Below, in pieces: positions 9,058 through 18,204 of a stretch of 64,000 nt of DNA. The notes beneath the pieces are model-generated. The model saw only the letters and a list, made by a program, of their open reading frames with translations. It searched no databases and was not told the origin of the DNA. The translations under genes were made by a program, and so were the position numbers. Position 1 is the first letter of the stretch. The number at the start of each line of letters is the position of its first letter. The stretch is from Anaerolineales bacterium (GTDB lineage: Bacteria; Chloroflexota; Anaerolineae; Anaerolineales; RBG-16-64-43): NCBI GenBank assembly GCA_016928575.1, contig JAFGKK010000088.1, positions 19,808 through 83,807 of the forward strand, read 5' to 3'.

Positions 9058-10175
9058 AAATTGTGCGGGTGGATCCGGGAGTGAAAAGGCAGGTCGGGGA
9101 GTTCCTCGACCTGCCTTTTTCCCTCTACCGCGGCTGTCCGCAGTGGGTGCCGCCGCTGGCGGCCGACGCCCGGTCCATGCTCGACCGCAAGCGGCATCCG
9201 TTCTACCGGCATTCCGACGCGGCGTTTTTCCTGGCGGACGACGGCGGACGGCGCGCAGTGGGGCGGATCGCGGTTCTCGACAACCGGCACTACAACGAAT
9301 ACAACCGCGAGCGGACCGCTTTCTTTTACCTGTTTGAATGCCGGGATGATTCCGCCGCCGCCAAAGCGCTCTTTCATGCGGCGGCGGATTGGGCCCGGGC
9401 GCGGGGGTTGAACCGTTTGTGGGGGCCGAAAGGATTCACCTCGCTGGACGGCATGGGCCTGCTTGTGCGCGGATTCGAGCACCGGCCTGCGCTTGGGATC
9501 CCGTACAACTTCCCCTACTATCCGAAGCTGATGGAGGAAAGCGGTTTCCGCGGCACGGCGGACGTCGTCTCCGGATACTTCAACCGTTCCGCGCAACTGC
9601 CCGAGCACATCCACAAAATGGCGGAGATCGTCCGGCGCCGGCGCGGATTGCGGATTTTACAATTCCGCTCGCGGCGAGACCTGGCTAAAGTCGTCCCGCG
9701 CCTGCAGAAGCTGTACAACGATTCGCTCGCCGGCACGACCGGCAACACGCCGCTGACCGACGACGAGGCCAAAGCGATGGCGGACCAGATCTTGTGGTTC
9801 GCCGATCCGCACCTGATCAAACTGATCGCCAAGGGAGACGAGTTGGTGGGGTTCGTCTTCGCGTATCCAGACATCTCGGCCGCGCTGCAGCGCACCCGCG
9901 GGCGCTTGTTCCCGTTCGGGTGGATCGACCTCCTATTGGAATTGAGGCGCACTAAGTGGGTCAACCTCAACGGCGCAGGGATCGTCGATAAATACCGCGG
10001 CTTGGGCGGGACGGCGATTCTCTTCGACGAGATGGCCAAGAGCCTGCAGGCGGGGAACTTTGAACACGCCGACGTGGTCCAGGTGGGCGTGGAGAACGAC
10101 AAGATGCAGCGCGAGCTGCGCGGCCTGGGATTCGATTTTTACAAAACGCACCGGATGTACGAAAAGGCGATATAA
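9054..10175 (+). CDS. GNAT-superfamily-like acetyltransferase (YghO-like)
   Basis: 373-aa protein with the layout of GNAT-like N-acyltransferases: an N-terminal 'LDLPFSLYRGCPQWVPPL' block, a central 'NRLWGPKGFTSLDGMGLLV' block, and a C-terminal half with the acceptor-binding fold ('NGAGIVDKYRGLGGTAILF' is reminiscent of the acetyl-CoA-binding R-G-x-G-x-A loop). This pattern is seen in uncharacterised bacterial proteins related to YghO. Substrate unknown. The ATG at 9054 is inside the stop of the preceding small ORF; the longer upstream extension of this frame is not similar in composition and is rejected. Confidence 0.72.
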   Translation: MKIVRVDPGVKRQVGEFLDLPFSLYRGCPQWVPPLAADARSMLDRKRHPFYRHSDAAFFLADDGGRRAVGRIAVLDNRHYNEYNRERTAFFYLFECRDDSAAAKALFHAAADWARARGLNRLWGPKGFTSLDGMGLLVRGFEHRPALGIPYNFPYYPKLMEESGFRGTADVVSGYFNRSAQLPEHIHKMAEIVRRRRGLRILQFRSRRDLAKVVPRLQKLYNDSLAGTTGNTPLTDDEAKAMADQILWFADPHLIKLIAKGDELVGFVFAYPDISAALQRTRGRLFPFGWIDLLLELRRTKWVNLNGAGIVDKYRGLGGTAILFDEMAKSLQAGNFEHADVVQVGVENDKMQRELRGLGFDFYKTHRMYEKAI

Positions 10176-10641
10176 CGATTGATTATCGTCCTTTGAGAAT
10201 CGACAATCGGAGAACCCAATATCGGAGATACAGACCTGTGAAAGCGGGGCTTTGAAAATTCCTGCGGGGATCTTGCCCAGGGGGAGACGGATCGTTTTTT
10301 TTGTAAAGAGCCGGATGCTGCGTTTTTACTCCGAGACGAGAAGAAAATCAACAGCCGTATTCGAGCTATGGAAGTTGGCAGAAATAGGATTTTTCCAAGC
10401 AAAACCTTGCCGCCGAGCTTAAAATCTGAACTTCAGAGGGCGAAAGGCTGGTTTTTTATGGATAATTTGCGGAAATACCGCATGATCTTTCATATCTTTG
10501 TTATTGATTAGCGTGGCACCCTATGATAGGAAAGCCAATAATTGCCATGGAATCAAAATTGGGGGGATAAGGGATCTATTAAGATTCAGCAATTGCTGCA
10601 GAAACCGGAGAAGTATATTTGATTTCCATCAAGGAAGCGCC
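10176..10641. other. Spacer upstream of the propeller lipoprotein operon
   Basis: 466 bases without a gene. A candidate promoter for the lipoprotein pair lies at 10498-10527: TTGTTA, an 18-base spacer, then TATGAT. Nothing else recognisable is seen. Base composition is more AT-rich than the flanking genes. Confidence 0.4.
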
Positions 10642-12720
10642 ATGAAAATGGATAAAAAAAGATTCCGATGGATTTTATTCCTGGCGGGCCTGGTTTGGAT
10701 TTCTGGCTGCCAGGGGGATCCGAGCGTCGTGCCCACCTCCTCCGCTACTCCCACGCGGGCAATTGCCACCGAAACCCAGACCCCCACCGTTACTGCCACG
10801 GGAACCATCCCGCCCCATGAATTAATCCACCCTTCGCAAACTCCCACGCTCGCCGCCCAGCAGGCGGCGAAGTACAGATTGAAGGTCTTGACGGCAGAGA
10901 ACATATCCCAGGCGAAAATTCTGCCCCTATCACCCAAGCTGACGCCGGCGCCGCTTTCGGTGGCTTGGGCGGCCGACGGGAAAACGGTTGCCATCGGAAC
11001 CAGTGGGAGTTTTCTCCTGAAGGATCCGAAGGGGGACGCCATCTACGAGCGGAGGGTGACCTACGGAGTGCAAGCCATTGCTTTTTCACCGGATGGCGGG
11101 GAGGTGGCATTCGCCGACGGGCATAATGTATACGTCTTCCCGGTGAACGCGCCGCAAAAAGAAACCGCCCTAACCGGCCATACCCGCGCGGTCTTGGCGC
11201 TGGTTTTTGACGATGCGGGCAAGCTTCTGGCGTCGGCCGGCGAGGACAACCAGATAATTTTTTGGCAGGATAATTCTCCGCAGAAGAAAACGGTTCTCAA
11301 GAACGATAATCCCTTGATCCGGGGATTGGCCTTCACACCTGATTCAAAATACCTCTTTTCTTCCTCGGATGGAGGGGCCATCCGAAAATGGAATTTGGAG
11401 ACCCAATCCGTGGAGCGGGAGTTCGATTGCGCATGCGAGGGGACGACCCGGCTGATGCGGGTGGAGGGCATCCTCTACGCGGGAACGGAGGAAGGCTGGC
11501 TGCAATCCTGGGACATGGCAGAGGGAACCAGGGGACTGCAATTCGACACCGGATTGGGACAGATACGCTCGCTGACTCCGCATGGCAGTGAAGGACAGAT
11601 CCTCTTGGCGGGCATGGATGGGAGAGTGGGGATTCTGGCGGGCGGCCGGGAAAGCGACTTCCGGGTTCTCTCCCTGACCTACGGCGCGATCACCTCGGCG
11701 GCCTCCGACCCGCAAGGCGGGCAAATCCTCATCGCGGCTTCCGATCATTTGGCGGTAACCGTGGATTCGATATCAGGGGAATGGAAGAACACGCTTTTTT
11801 CCGGGACTCCGGGCGGGGCGCGGGATTTTTCCTTCAATCGCGATGGAACCTATATCTATCATTCCTTATGGTCGGCCTTCTCGCGCTGGAACATGGCGCA
11901 ATCGATCAACCAAAGCGTCACCGCTTATTCGCGTATCTCCTCGATCTTCGGGACAAACCCCTGGGCGTTCCTGCCGGATGGAAACCTGATCGTCATTCTG
12001 GAAGACAGCAACCGAAGAAATTCTCTGGCAATCCTGGATCCGGACTCGGGGGGGATTGAGAAAATACCCGAGACGGAAACCATGTCGCCGATCATAGCGG
12101 CCGATGTGGACTCGACGGGAAAGTACCTGGCCTGGCAGATCGAAGGGTATGGACGCGGAGCCGGTCTCCTGAATTTCATGGGCCTCGACGGTCAGGAAAG
12201 AACCCAATGGGCAAGCGAGATGCCCGGATACGGGTATTGGGCATTCCGACGCCCGTTGGCGCTTCTTTCCAATCGCATCCTGTTTACCGCCGGACCGGAC
12301 GGCTTGCGTCGCTACACGGCCGGCAAGCCGGAGCCGGATCTGGTTTCACAAGAGGGGTATCTGGATCTGCGGCTGTCCACTGACGAAAAGATGCTGGCCG
12401 CTGTGGTTGCCTATCCCAGTCCCTTAAAACCCCAGGGACATATAAACATTTACCGGGTTTCCGATGACGGCAACCTGGAGCGGGTGCAGCGGATCGTGGG
12501 GGAGGCGGTGTCGCTCGGCCCGCGGGGCGAATTGCTGGCGACGCTCTACGGCGGGCTCCTTAAAGTGATCGACACGACCGACTTCCGCGAATTGCGGACC
12601 TATGTGGTTTTGGGGGAGAAAATCAAATACGTCCAATTCAGCCCGGCCGGCGATTGTTTCGCGGCGCTTACGGATAAAAACAACGTTTATATATGGGGGA
12701 TCCCGGCGGATGCGGTCTGA
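10642..12720 (+). CDS. WD40-like beta-propeller lipoprotein
   Basis: 692-aa predicted lipoprotein. The signal peptide is followed by a lipobox-type 'VWISGC' (Cys about residue 24) and then a Thr/Pro-rich linker of about 40 residues. The rest is built from repeated blade-like segments with WD40 flavour: 'IAFSPDGGEVAFADG', 'LVFDDAGKLLASAGEDNQIIFW', 'LAFTPDSKYLFSSSDG', and later 'VQFSPAGDCFAALTD'. This points to one or two beta-propellers outside the membrane, likely a protein or ligand scaffold. The ATG at 10642 follows AAGGAAG; the longer upstream frame would put residues before the signal peptide. A paralog-like gene follows after 15 bases. Confidence 0.8.
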   Translation: MKMDKKRFRWILFLAGLVWISGCQGDPSVVPTSSATPTRAIATETQTPTVTATGTIPPHELIHPSQTPTLAAQQAAKYRLKVLTAENISQAKILPLSPKLTPAPLSVAWAADGKTVAIGTSGSFLLKDPKGDAIYERRVTYGVQAIAFSPDGGEVAFADGHNVYVFPVNAPQKETALTGHTRAVLALVFDDAGKLLASAGEDNQIIFWQDNSPQKKTVLKNDNPLIRGLAFTPDSKYLFSSSDGGAIRKWNLETQSVEREFDCACEGTTRLMRVEGILYAGTEEGWLQSWDMAEGTRGLQFDTGLGQIRSLTPHGSEGQILLAGMDGRVGILAGGRESDFRVLSLTYGAITSAASDPQGGQILIAASDHLAVTVDSISGEWKNTLFSGTPGGARDFSFNRDGTYIYHSLWSAFSRWNMAQSINQSVTAYSRISSIFGTNPWAFLPDGNLIVILEDSNRRNSLAILDPDSGGIEKIPETETMSPIIAADVDSTGKYLAWQIEGYGRGAGLLNFMGLDGQERTQWASEMPGYGYWAFRRPLALLSNRILFTAGPDGLRRYTAGKPEPDLVSQEGYLDLRLSTDEKMLAAVVAYPSPLKPQGHINIYRVSDDGNLERVQRIVGEAVSLGPRGELLATLYGGLLKVIDTTDFRELRTYVVLGEKIKYVQFSPAGDCFAALTDKNNVYIWGIPADAV

Positions 12721-12735
12721 GGCCTGGAGGGCGCC

Positions 12736-14613
12736 ATGAAAAAACATATCCTGTTTCTTCTCGTATTTATTCTCCTGACCTCGTGCTCTTCCCCTTCGCC
12801 GGCCGCGACGGCAACACCGGTTCCCTCTCCGAGCGAGGCGCCGGTGAAGACGCCGGTGGAAACCGGCGTTTACCGGGTTGCATCACTGACGAAGATTTAC
12901 GCCGGGCCGGACTCGGCTTTTTTCCCCGAATCCGGAACGCTTGCTCCTGATACCGTGATTACGATTCTGGGGTTTTGGGGGAATTATTCCCTGGTTTTAA
13001 GTGAAGGGCTGGAGGGATATGTTATGACGGAGGATATTGAACCTGCGCCGGTCGGCTCTCCTGGGCTGGACCCTTTGACCATCCCGGCCTATAACGAGAT
13101 CGCGGTGGATCCGGCGCCCGACGATCTGGTCCGTTATGGATGGATGAGTTCCCCCCGCTGGATGCTGGCCGCTCCCCCGAACGGATTTCTCATCTGGGAA
13201 ATCCAAGTTTCCGATCCGGCTCCGGCAGGCTTGAGTATCGCCATCTCTGCGTCCTCCCCGCTTCTGGCCAAGGATCCCTGGCGGTCGCACTCGATAGTGC
13301 TTGGAATGGAATCGGACTCTGTGCTCACGCTCGAGCTGAATGACGGTCTGAAGGCCGCATCACCGGCCGAGGCGCTGCTGTATTCGGATTCGATCGGGAA
13401 GATTCCCGCCGGCGGGCGGTTTCTGCTCATGGCGGGGATGGAAAAAGGCGTTTTGCAGAGCATGGTGTTCCGCGAAGGGGAAAGCTCCGCGGCGCCGATC
13501 GCATCGTATTCCACCTCGGCGTTGAACCTCTCCTTTATGAAAGGAAACCGGGCGGAGATCCATACCGCTCTACGGGGCGCATCGTCGGTAGATCCGGAGG
13601 GGCTGGAGATTCAGGTCCGGGCTATCCCGGACGGAATCCACAACAACCAATTGAGGCCGGGGAACAATTCTTTGGTCTCACCCGGTCGGCTGGTTCTCAA
13701 CGGTGACGGATCGGTCTTGGCCCTCCAGGATACCGGCGGGCGTGTTGATTTCGTGGAGACTGGAACGTGGTCCAAGATCGGATCGGTCTCGACCAAATTA
13801 TATCCGGGTGGGATGGATTTTTCATCAAGCGGTCTTGTGGCGACGGTCGGGAGCGATCACCGACTGGCCGTGTTCAACATGCTGGACGGCTCACTGGTCG
13901 CCCTTCGCCCGGGGTGGCCTGAGTCGCCGGACCCCGCTTGCAGGGCTCAGTTTGATTACTCGGAAAGCTTGATCGGGATGAACTGCGGCGGGGGACTAGT
14001 CGGCCTATTTCGCGCCTCCGATGGGGCCGCCATTTCCTCGGTCAGCCCCTTTCCCCTTTTCCGGAGTTATCGAATTGGTCGGGACCTTCTATCGATTCAT
14101 GGCGCCGTCAGGGGGTCCACCAGTTTAATTTCGGCCATTGCCGTCACGAAAGATTTTCAGACTTGGCGGTTTATCCGCATCGAAGGTCACGACAACCTTG
14201 TCGGGATGGGGGATGAGGGAGGGATATTCGCCTCGCTCAATCCCAACAAATCCAGTATAAATATTTTTGAAATCCGCGAAGACAAGCTCAATCCGGCTCC
14301 GGTCCTGTACGTGCCGGTTACCCCGGGAGAATCCCAAGAGGATCCTTTCGTCGGCGCCGAGGCCGTATTCTTCGAACACAATACGAAAACCATCCTTGTT
14401 TTCATCTATGCGCAGCATCTGCAGTTTTCGGTCTACGCCGTCGGGAATAACAAGGCGCTGTTCTCCCAATCGTTTCCGATCGAGTCCACCGCCTTTAACT
14501 ATACATTCAGCCGGGACGGGAGGACTCTGGCGTTCCTTTCCGCCGAGCGGTCGTTGACCCTCATGCGTTTTTCCGATCCGGTCGAAATCCGGGAATGGTC
14601 TATGCCCATATAG
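12736..14613 (+). CDS. Lipoprotein with SH3-like domain and beta-propeller
   Basis: 625-aa predicted lipoprotein: signal sequence with 'LLTSCSS' lipobox (Cys about residue 17), Pro/Thr-rich linker, then a bacterial SH3-like module at about residues 45-100 ('GVYRVASLTKIYAGPD' to 'LEGYVMTEDIEP'). The C-terminal 350 residues contain blade-like repeats ('RLVLNGDGSVLALQDTGGRVDF', 'MDFSSSGLVATVGSDHRLAVF'). It lies 15 bases after the previous propeller lipoprotein and is surely co-transcribed; the two may form one envelope complex. The function of the middle region (residues 130-280) is not recognised. Confidence 0.75.
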   Translation: MKKHILFLLVFILLTSCSSPSPAATATPVPSPSEAPVKTPVETGVYRVASLTKIYAGPDSAFFPESGTLAPDTVITILGFWGNYSLVLSEGLEGYVMTEDIEPAPVGSPGLDPLTIPAYNEIAVDPAPDDLVRYGWMSSPRWMLAAPPNGFLIWEIQVSDPAPAGLSIAISASSPLLAKDPWRSHSIVLGMESDSVLTLELNDGLKAASPAEALLYSDSIGKIPAGGRFLLMAGMEKGVLQSMVFREGESSAAPIASYSTSALNLSFMKGNRAEIHTALRGASSVDPEGLEIQVRAIPDGIHNNQLRPGNNSLVSPGRLVLNGDGSVLALQDTGGRVDFVETGTWSKIGSVSTKLYPGGMDFSSSGLVATVGSDHRLAVFNMLDGSLVALRPGWPESPDPACRAQFDYSESLIGMNCGGGLVGLFRASDGAAISSVSPFPLFRSYRIGRDLLSIHGAVRGSTSLISAIAVTKDFQTWRFIRIEGHDNLVGMGDEGGIFASLNPNKSSINIFEIREDKLNPAPVLYVPVTPGESQEDPFVGAEAVFFEHNTKTILVFIYAQHLQFSVYAVGNNKALFSQSFPIESTAFNYTFSRDGRTLAFLSAERSLTLMRFSDPVEIREWSMPI

Positions 14614-14734
14614 CATTATTATTGACCAAATAAAGCCGGTGTATTTTTTCGTATGGGAAACCCGTCGACCATCAGACGAAAAAAGCGATAATCCTTTTCC
14701 CAAACCCTTCATGTTCTTCGTGGATAAATATTAT

Positions 14735-15412
14735 TCAATCGCGAAGGGCGTCGAGCAGGCTGTCGCCGATTTCCAATAAAGAATTCACCGTCCGGTCCGC
14801 CGCAAGGTAATGCGGGTCGTTTCGCAATTCCGGCAGCGGGACGGCGATGCACTTCATTCCGGCGGCCTTGGCGGCCTGCACGCCGGCGATCGAATCCTCG
14901 ATCGCCAGGCACGCCTGCGGCGGAACCCCGAGGCTTGTTGCCGCGGCAAGATACACGTCCGGGTGGGGCTTTCCGCGGGGTTCGTTTTCCGCCGAGCAGA
15001 CCGCTTCGAAATACGGCCGTACCCCCAGGCGGTCGAGCACCGCATCGATGAGCGACCGGGCCGAGGACGAGGCCAGCGCCAGGCGCAGCCCGCGCGAACG
15101 GAAGAGGCCCAGGGCGTCCATCAACCCCGGCATGGCCTCGCCCCGTTCACGCACCCGGCGGATCACCCCCCGGAGGATCTCCGCGGCGAGGATCTCCGGC
15201 GGGGGGCCGTTCCACGGCCGGCGATCGTACCAGTAACGGGTCACTTCCCCGATGCGCATGCCCGTGGTCAGGATGCAATCCGACTCGGTCAGCTGCAGGC
15301 CGTGCCGGCCGAAGATTTCGATTTCCGATTCGCGCCAAAACGGTTCAGAATCGATCAGGATTCCGTCCATGTCGAACACAACCGCCCGGAGCGGGGAGGG
15401 GCGCGGGGTCAT
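14735..15412 (-). CDS. HAD-family phosphatase, beta-PGM/HxpB subgroup
   Basis: 225-aa haloacid-dehalogenase hydrolase, expected to remove phosphate from a sugar phosphate (or act as a phosphoglucomutase). Motif I is 'VVFDMDGILIDSEPFW' with the nucleophile and acid Asp; the helical cap follows; motif II is 'LALASSSARS'; Lys of motif III is in 'GKPHPDVYL'; motif IV is 'CLAIEDSIAGVQAAKAAGM'. The sequence after motif I resembles the 2-deoxyglucose-6-phosphate / hexitol phosphatase subgroup. It starts 11 bases after the FkbM methyltransferase stop on the same strand, so the two form an operon. Confidence 0.87.
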   Translation of the reverse strand: MTPRPSPLRAVVFDMDGILIDSEPFWRESEIEIFGRHGLQLTESDCILTTGMRIGEVTRYWYDRRPWNGPPPEILAAEILRGVIRRVRERGEAMPGLMDALGLFRSRGLRLALASSSARSLIDAVLDRLGVRPYFEAVCSAENEPRGKPHPDVYLAAATSLGVPPQACLAIEDSIAGVQAAKAAGMKCIAVPLPELRNDPHYLAADRTVNSLLEIGDSLLDALRD

Positions 15413-15423
15413 GGCGCGGGTCC

Positions 15424-16215
15424 TCAGGAATTCCGCACGGCGGTGAGGAATCCGATGTGTTTGTGGACGGGGTTGTCGCGCAGGGTCACGGCGAATCCCT
15501 TGCGGCGCAGAAAGTCCGCCAGTTCGCTGTGGGAGTGGGGCGTGCAGCCGTCGTGGTACTCCATGGCAATGCGCTCGATCCGGCGGAGGGTTTCGTCGGA
15601 CGCACCGAGGAAAATCTCATATTCCGCGCCCTCGCAATCGACCTTGAGGAGATCGCAACGGGCGAATCCGGCTTTACGGAGCGCCTCTTCCAGCGTGGCG
15701 CCCTCAACCGTGAGTGCGGAAGACGGAGCGGATCCTTCGCCCGGCGCGGTGCTATGCTGGACCGCGATTCCGGTGGCGGTCTGCAGACGCATCGGACCGG
15801 AGTGCGCGCCGACGGCCAGGGGGAACGCCTGCACGTTGCGAATGCCGTTCAACAGGAGGTTCTCCTTTAACAGGTCGAAAGATTCGGCGAACGGTTCGAA
15901 GGCGGCGATTCGACGCTGCGGATGACCCCGGGCGGCGCGGATGGAAAAATCCCCCAATCCGGCGCCGATGTCCATCACCGTCCACTCCTCGCACCAGGCG
16001 GGAAGGTCCATCTCATAGTCGCGGTCGAGGCAGGTTTCCTTGATGATCCACAGGTCCATCAGGCTGCGGAGGCGGAAGGCGCTTCCGTCGGTCAGCCGCA
16101 CCGTCACCGGACGGGGCGGGCGGCCGGCCAGCAGGCGCGCCGCGCTTCCCCAACTCCGGATTCCGGCCAGGAGGGTGGGGATGGATCGCAGGTAGTAAAA
16201 CCAACGGGCGAGCAT
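15424..16215 (-). CDS. FkbM-family SAM-dependent methyltransferase
   Basis: 263-aa class I methyltransferase of the FkbM type, usually O-methylating a sugar or polyketide hydroxyl. After an N-terminal basic/hydrophobic segment come the SAM-binding motif 'VMDIGAGLGDFSIRAA' and the acidic motif 'IAAFEPFAESFDLLKENL', then the family's 'LLKVDCEGAEYEIFLGAS' signature and a C-terminal FkbM tail ('AMEYHDG'). It heads a minus-strand pair with the HAD phosphatase. Its GC-rich composition groups it with the flank, not with the AT-richer island that begins across the intergenic region. Substrate is probably a surface glycan, by context. Confidence 0.85.
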   Translation of the reverse strand: MLARWFYYLRSIPTLLAGIRSWGSAARLLAGRPPRPVTVRLTDGSAFRLRSLMDLWIIKETCLDRDYEMDLPAWCEEWTVMDIGAGLGDFSIRAARGHPQRRIAAFEPFAESFDLLKENLLLNGIRNVQAFPLAVGAHSGPMRLQTATGIAVQHSTAPGEGSAPSSALTVEGATLEEALRKAGFARCDLLKVDCEGAEYEIFLGASDETLRRIERIAMEYHDGCTPHSHSELADFLRRKGFAVTLRDNPVHKHIGFLTAVRNS

Positions 16216-16337
16216 ATTCCGGTTCCTTTTTTATCCGGATTTCACACCGAACGGCAAGGGTACCTTGTTTTTCGCTTGGATGTCAATCCCATTTTGAGGA
16301 TCCGTCCGCAAAGGACGGTAGTACTTCTGCTTTCCCC

Positions 16338-16366
16338 TTGCCTGACAAGATATGAAAGAGGATAAT
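16338..16366 (+). promoter_or_regulatory. Promoter for the glycan island (GT2 gene)
   Basis: TTGCCT at 16338-16343, a 17-base spacer, and GATAAT at 16361-16366. It lies 38 bases before the ATG of the first island gene, in the divergent gap with the FkbM gene. Confidence 0.55.
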
Positions 16367-16404
16367 AAGTGGGGCGGATTTCCTGAAGAAAGGCGGGCGG
16401 TCCC

Positions 16405-17292
16405 ATGCTGATCGCGATCATCCCGGCCTACAACGAAGAGCGATTCATCGGCTCGGTTGTGCTGAAGGCGAAGAAATACGTCGATGCGGTCCTGGTGATT
16501 GACGACGGCTCGAAGGACCTCACGGCGGAAGTCGCCCGGGCGGCCGGGGCGGTGGTGGTGCGGCATGAGACCAACCGCGGCAAGGGCGCGGCGCTGAATT
16601 CGGGGTTCGAGAAGGCGCGGGAACTGCGGGCGCAGGCGGCGGTGGTGCTGGACGGGGACGGACAGCACCGGCCAGAGGACATTCCAACCGTCATAGCGCC
16701 AATCCATGATGAGAAGGCAGATATTGTTGTGGGATCACGATATTTGGAGCAACAGAGTCATATCCCGTTTGTCCGAATTCTTGGCCATCGTTTTTTTAAT
16801 TCGTTCACCAATTGGTTGACCGGTACGCACGTTACGGATTCACAAAGCGGATTCCGCGCCTTTTCGACAAAAGCCCTTCAGAGAATCAAGTTCAAATCGG
16901 AGGATTTCTCCGTGGAATCGGAAATGCAATTCCTTGCAGCGCAACAAGATTTACAGTTGACCGAAGTGCCAATTGTCATCTGCTATCCGGAAAGACCCAA
17001 ACGATCGGTTATTGCGCATGGGGTCTCGGTGCTGAACGGGATTCTTCGGCTTGTCGGCCAGCACCGTCCGCTGTTGTTTTTTGGAGTACCGGGAGCTATT
17101 TTAATAACAATGGGTTTGCTGTGGGGCGCCTGGGTAGTGGATATTTATTCGCGATATCAGACGCTTGCCATCGGATACGCGCTGATAAGTGTTTTCCTTT
17201 CGATCGTTGGAATGTTCTTTTTATTAACCGGGATCATTCTGCATTCTATCCGCGCGCTGTTGATGGAATTAAAATCCGCCATGGCAAAATAG
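16405..17292 (+). CDS. Polyprenyl-phosphate glycosyltransferase, GT2 (DPM1-like), chimeric composition
   Basis: 295-aa GT-A enzyme expected to load a sugar onto a polyprenyl phosphate at the inner membrane face. Motifs: 'IIPAYNEERFIG' (N-terminal nucleotide fold), 'VIDDGSKDLT', the metal-binding 'VVLDGDGQHRPED', then 'GSRYLE', 'TDSQSGFRAFS', and two C-terminal membrane helices at about residues 222-280. Base composition changes abruptly inside the gene: hand counts give 45 of 60 G+C in 16621-16680 but 23 of 60 in 16741-16800. The break falls right after the conserved metal-binding motif, suggesting a recombination join between resident and incoming alleles. The frame is intact across it. Confidence 0.9.
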   Translation: MLIAIIPAYNEERFIGSVVLKAKKYVDAVLVIDDGSKDLTAEVARAAGAVVVRHETNRGKGAALNSGFEKARELRAQAAVVLDGDGQHRPEDIPTVIAPIHDEKADIVVGSRYLEQQSHIPFVRILGHRFFNSFTNWLTGTHVTDSQSGFRAFSTKALQRIKFKSEDFSVESEMQFLAAQQDLQLTEVPIVICYPERPKRSVIAHGVSVLNGILRLVGQHRPLLFFGVPGAILITMGLLWGAWVVDIYSRYQTLAIGYALISVFLSIVGMFFLLTGIILHSIRALLMELKSAMAK

Positions 17293-18204
17293 CGTTGATA
17301 TCCAGCCTTCGGAGACCTTCGACGCCCTGCGAGAGTGGATCCCAGGATCTCTTCTAGCCAGAAAAGGCTCGCGCCCGTCATCGCTGTCGATAAATAAAAC
17401 CGGAGGAACCGGTAATGATTTGTAAAAAACCATATGGTAGAAAAACTGAAAATTCGTACGCTTGGTGTACGCATCCCCCACGAACTGGATCTTATCGGGA
17501 TCGTTTTGTACATCATCCGTGAGTCTTTTCCTGCTCAAAGATAAAATTCATCTACGGATATTCTACATATCGAATAAAGGGGATGATGGAGACCTGTGGA
17601 TTAGGAACGGCGGATAGAATAATTCTCAGACACATCGAAAATAAGGAAGGGTTTCCATTTATGCAAGCATTGACTCTCTGGAAATACGATCTGGAAGTGC
17701 CCAAAGTTGAATTGGATTTTTACCCGCAGTATCTTTGCAGGGCTTTCAGGAATATCGACCTTCTTCCATATAAAAATTCAACCCTAAATTTAGTAGGCAC
17801 ATTGGTTTTATTAAAAAATGCTAATCCGGACGATTTCCTCTCGCTTTTTTGGGAGTCACATTGGCCGATACAACCTGTTGGACAAACTCTGCTATTGGCA
17901 CCATCGACATGGTGTGGGAGAAAGACCCAAGCACATTCGATAGAAGAGAATTTTGGTTGTCAATTTTACGAAGTAGAAAATCCGGATTTATTTCGACCGG
18001 AGGATGTGATTGGCGGGTTACAGAGATACGGAATCTATCTAATTGAGAATGGGGCTTTTACCTTCCAGTGATATGTTTTTGCTGCCCCTCTTAAAAGGAT
18101 GGTTATCTACTCGGAGTAATGGTTCTTTCAAATTGGTTGCTAATCTACTTGGCTTGATGGATAATAGTCTGAGTTGAAAAGAAGATAAAGGAGGAACCAT
18201 AAAG
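17293..18204. other. AT-rich gap with one unassigned ORF, possibly decayed
   Basis: 912 bases between two glycosyltransferases. The only long plus-strand frame is 17583-18071 (162 aa); it has no family I can recognise, and its start has no good ribosome binding site. On the minus strand 17300-17538 holds a protein-like stretch (for example 'DPDKIQFVGDAYTKR') that opens into a stop. Given the confirmed pseudogene at 22979-23730, the region may be the remains of one or two deleted island genes. I cannot reconstruct a gene from it. Confidence 0.35.
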
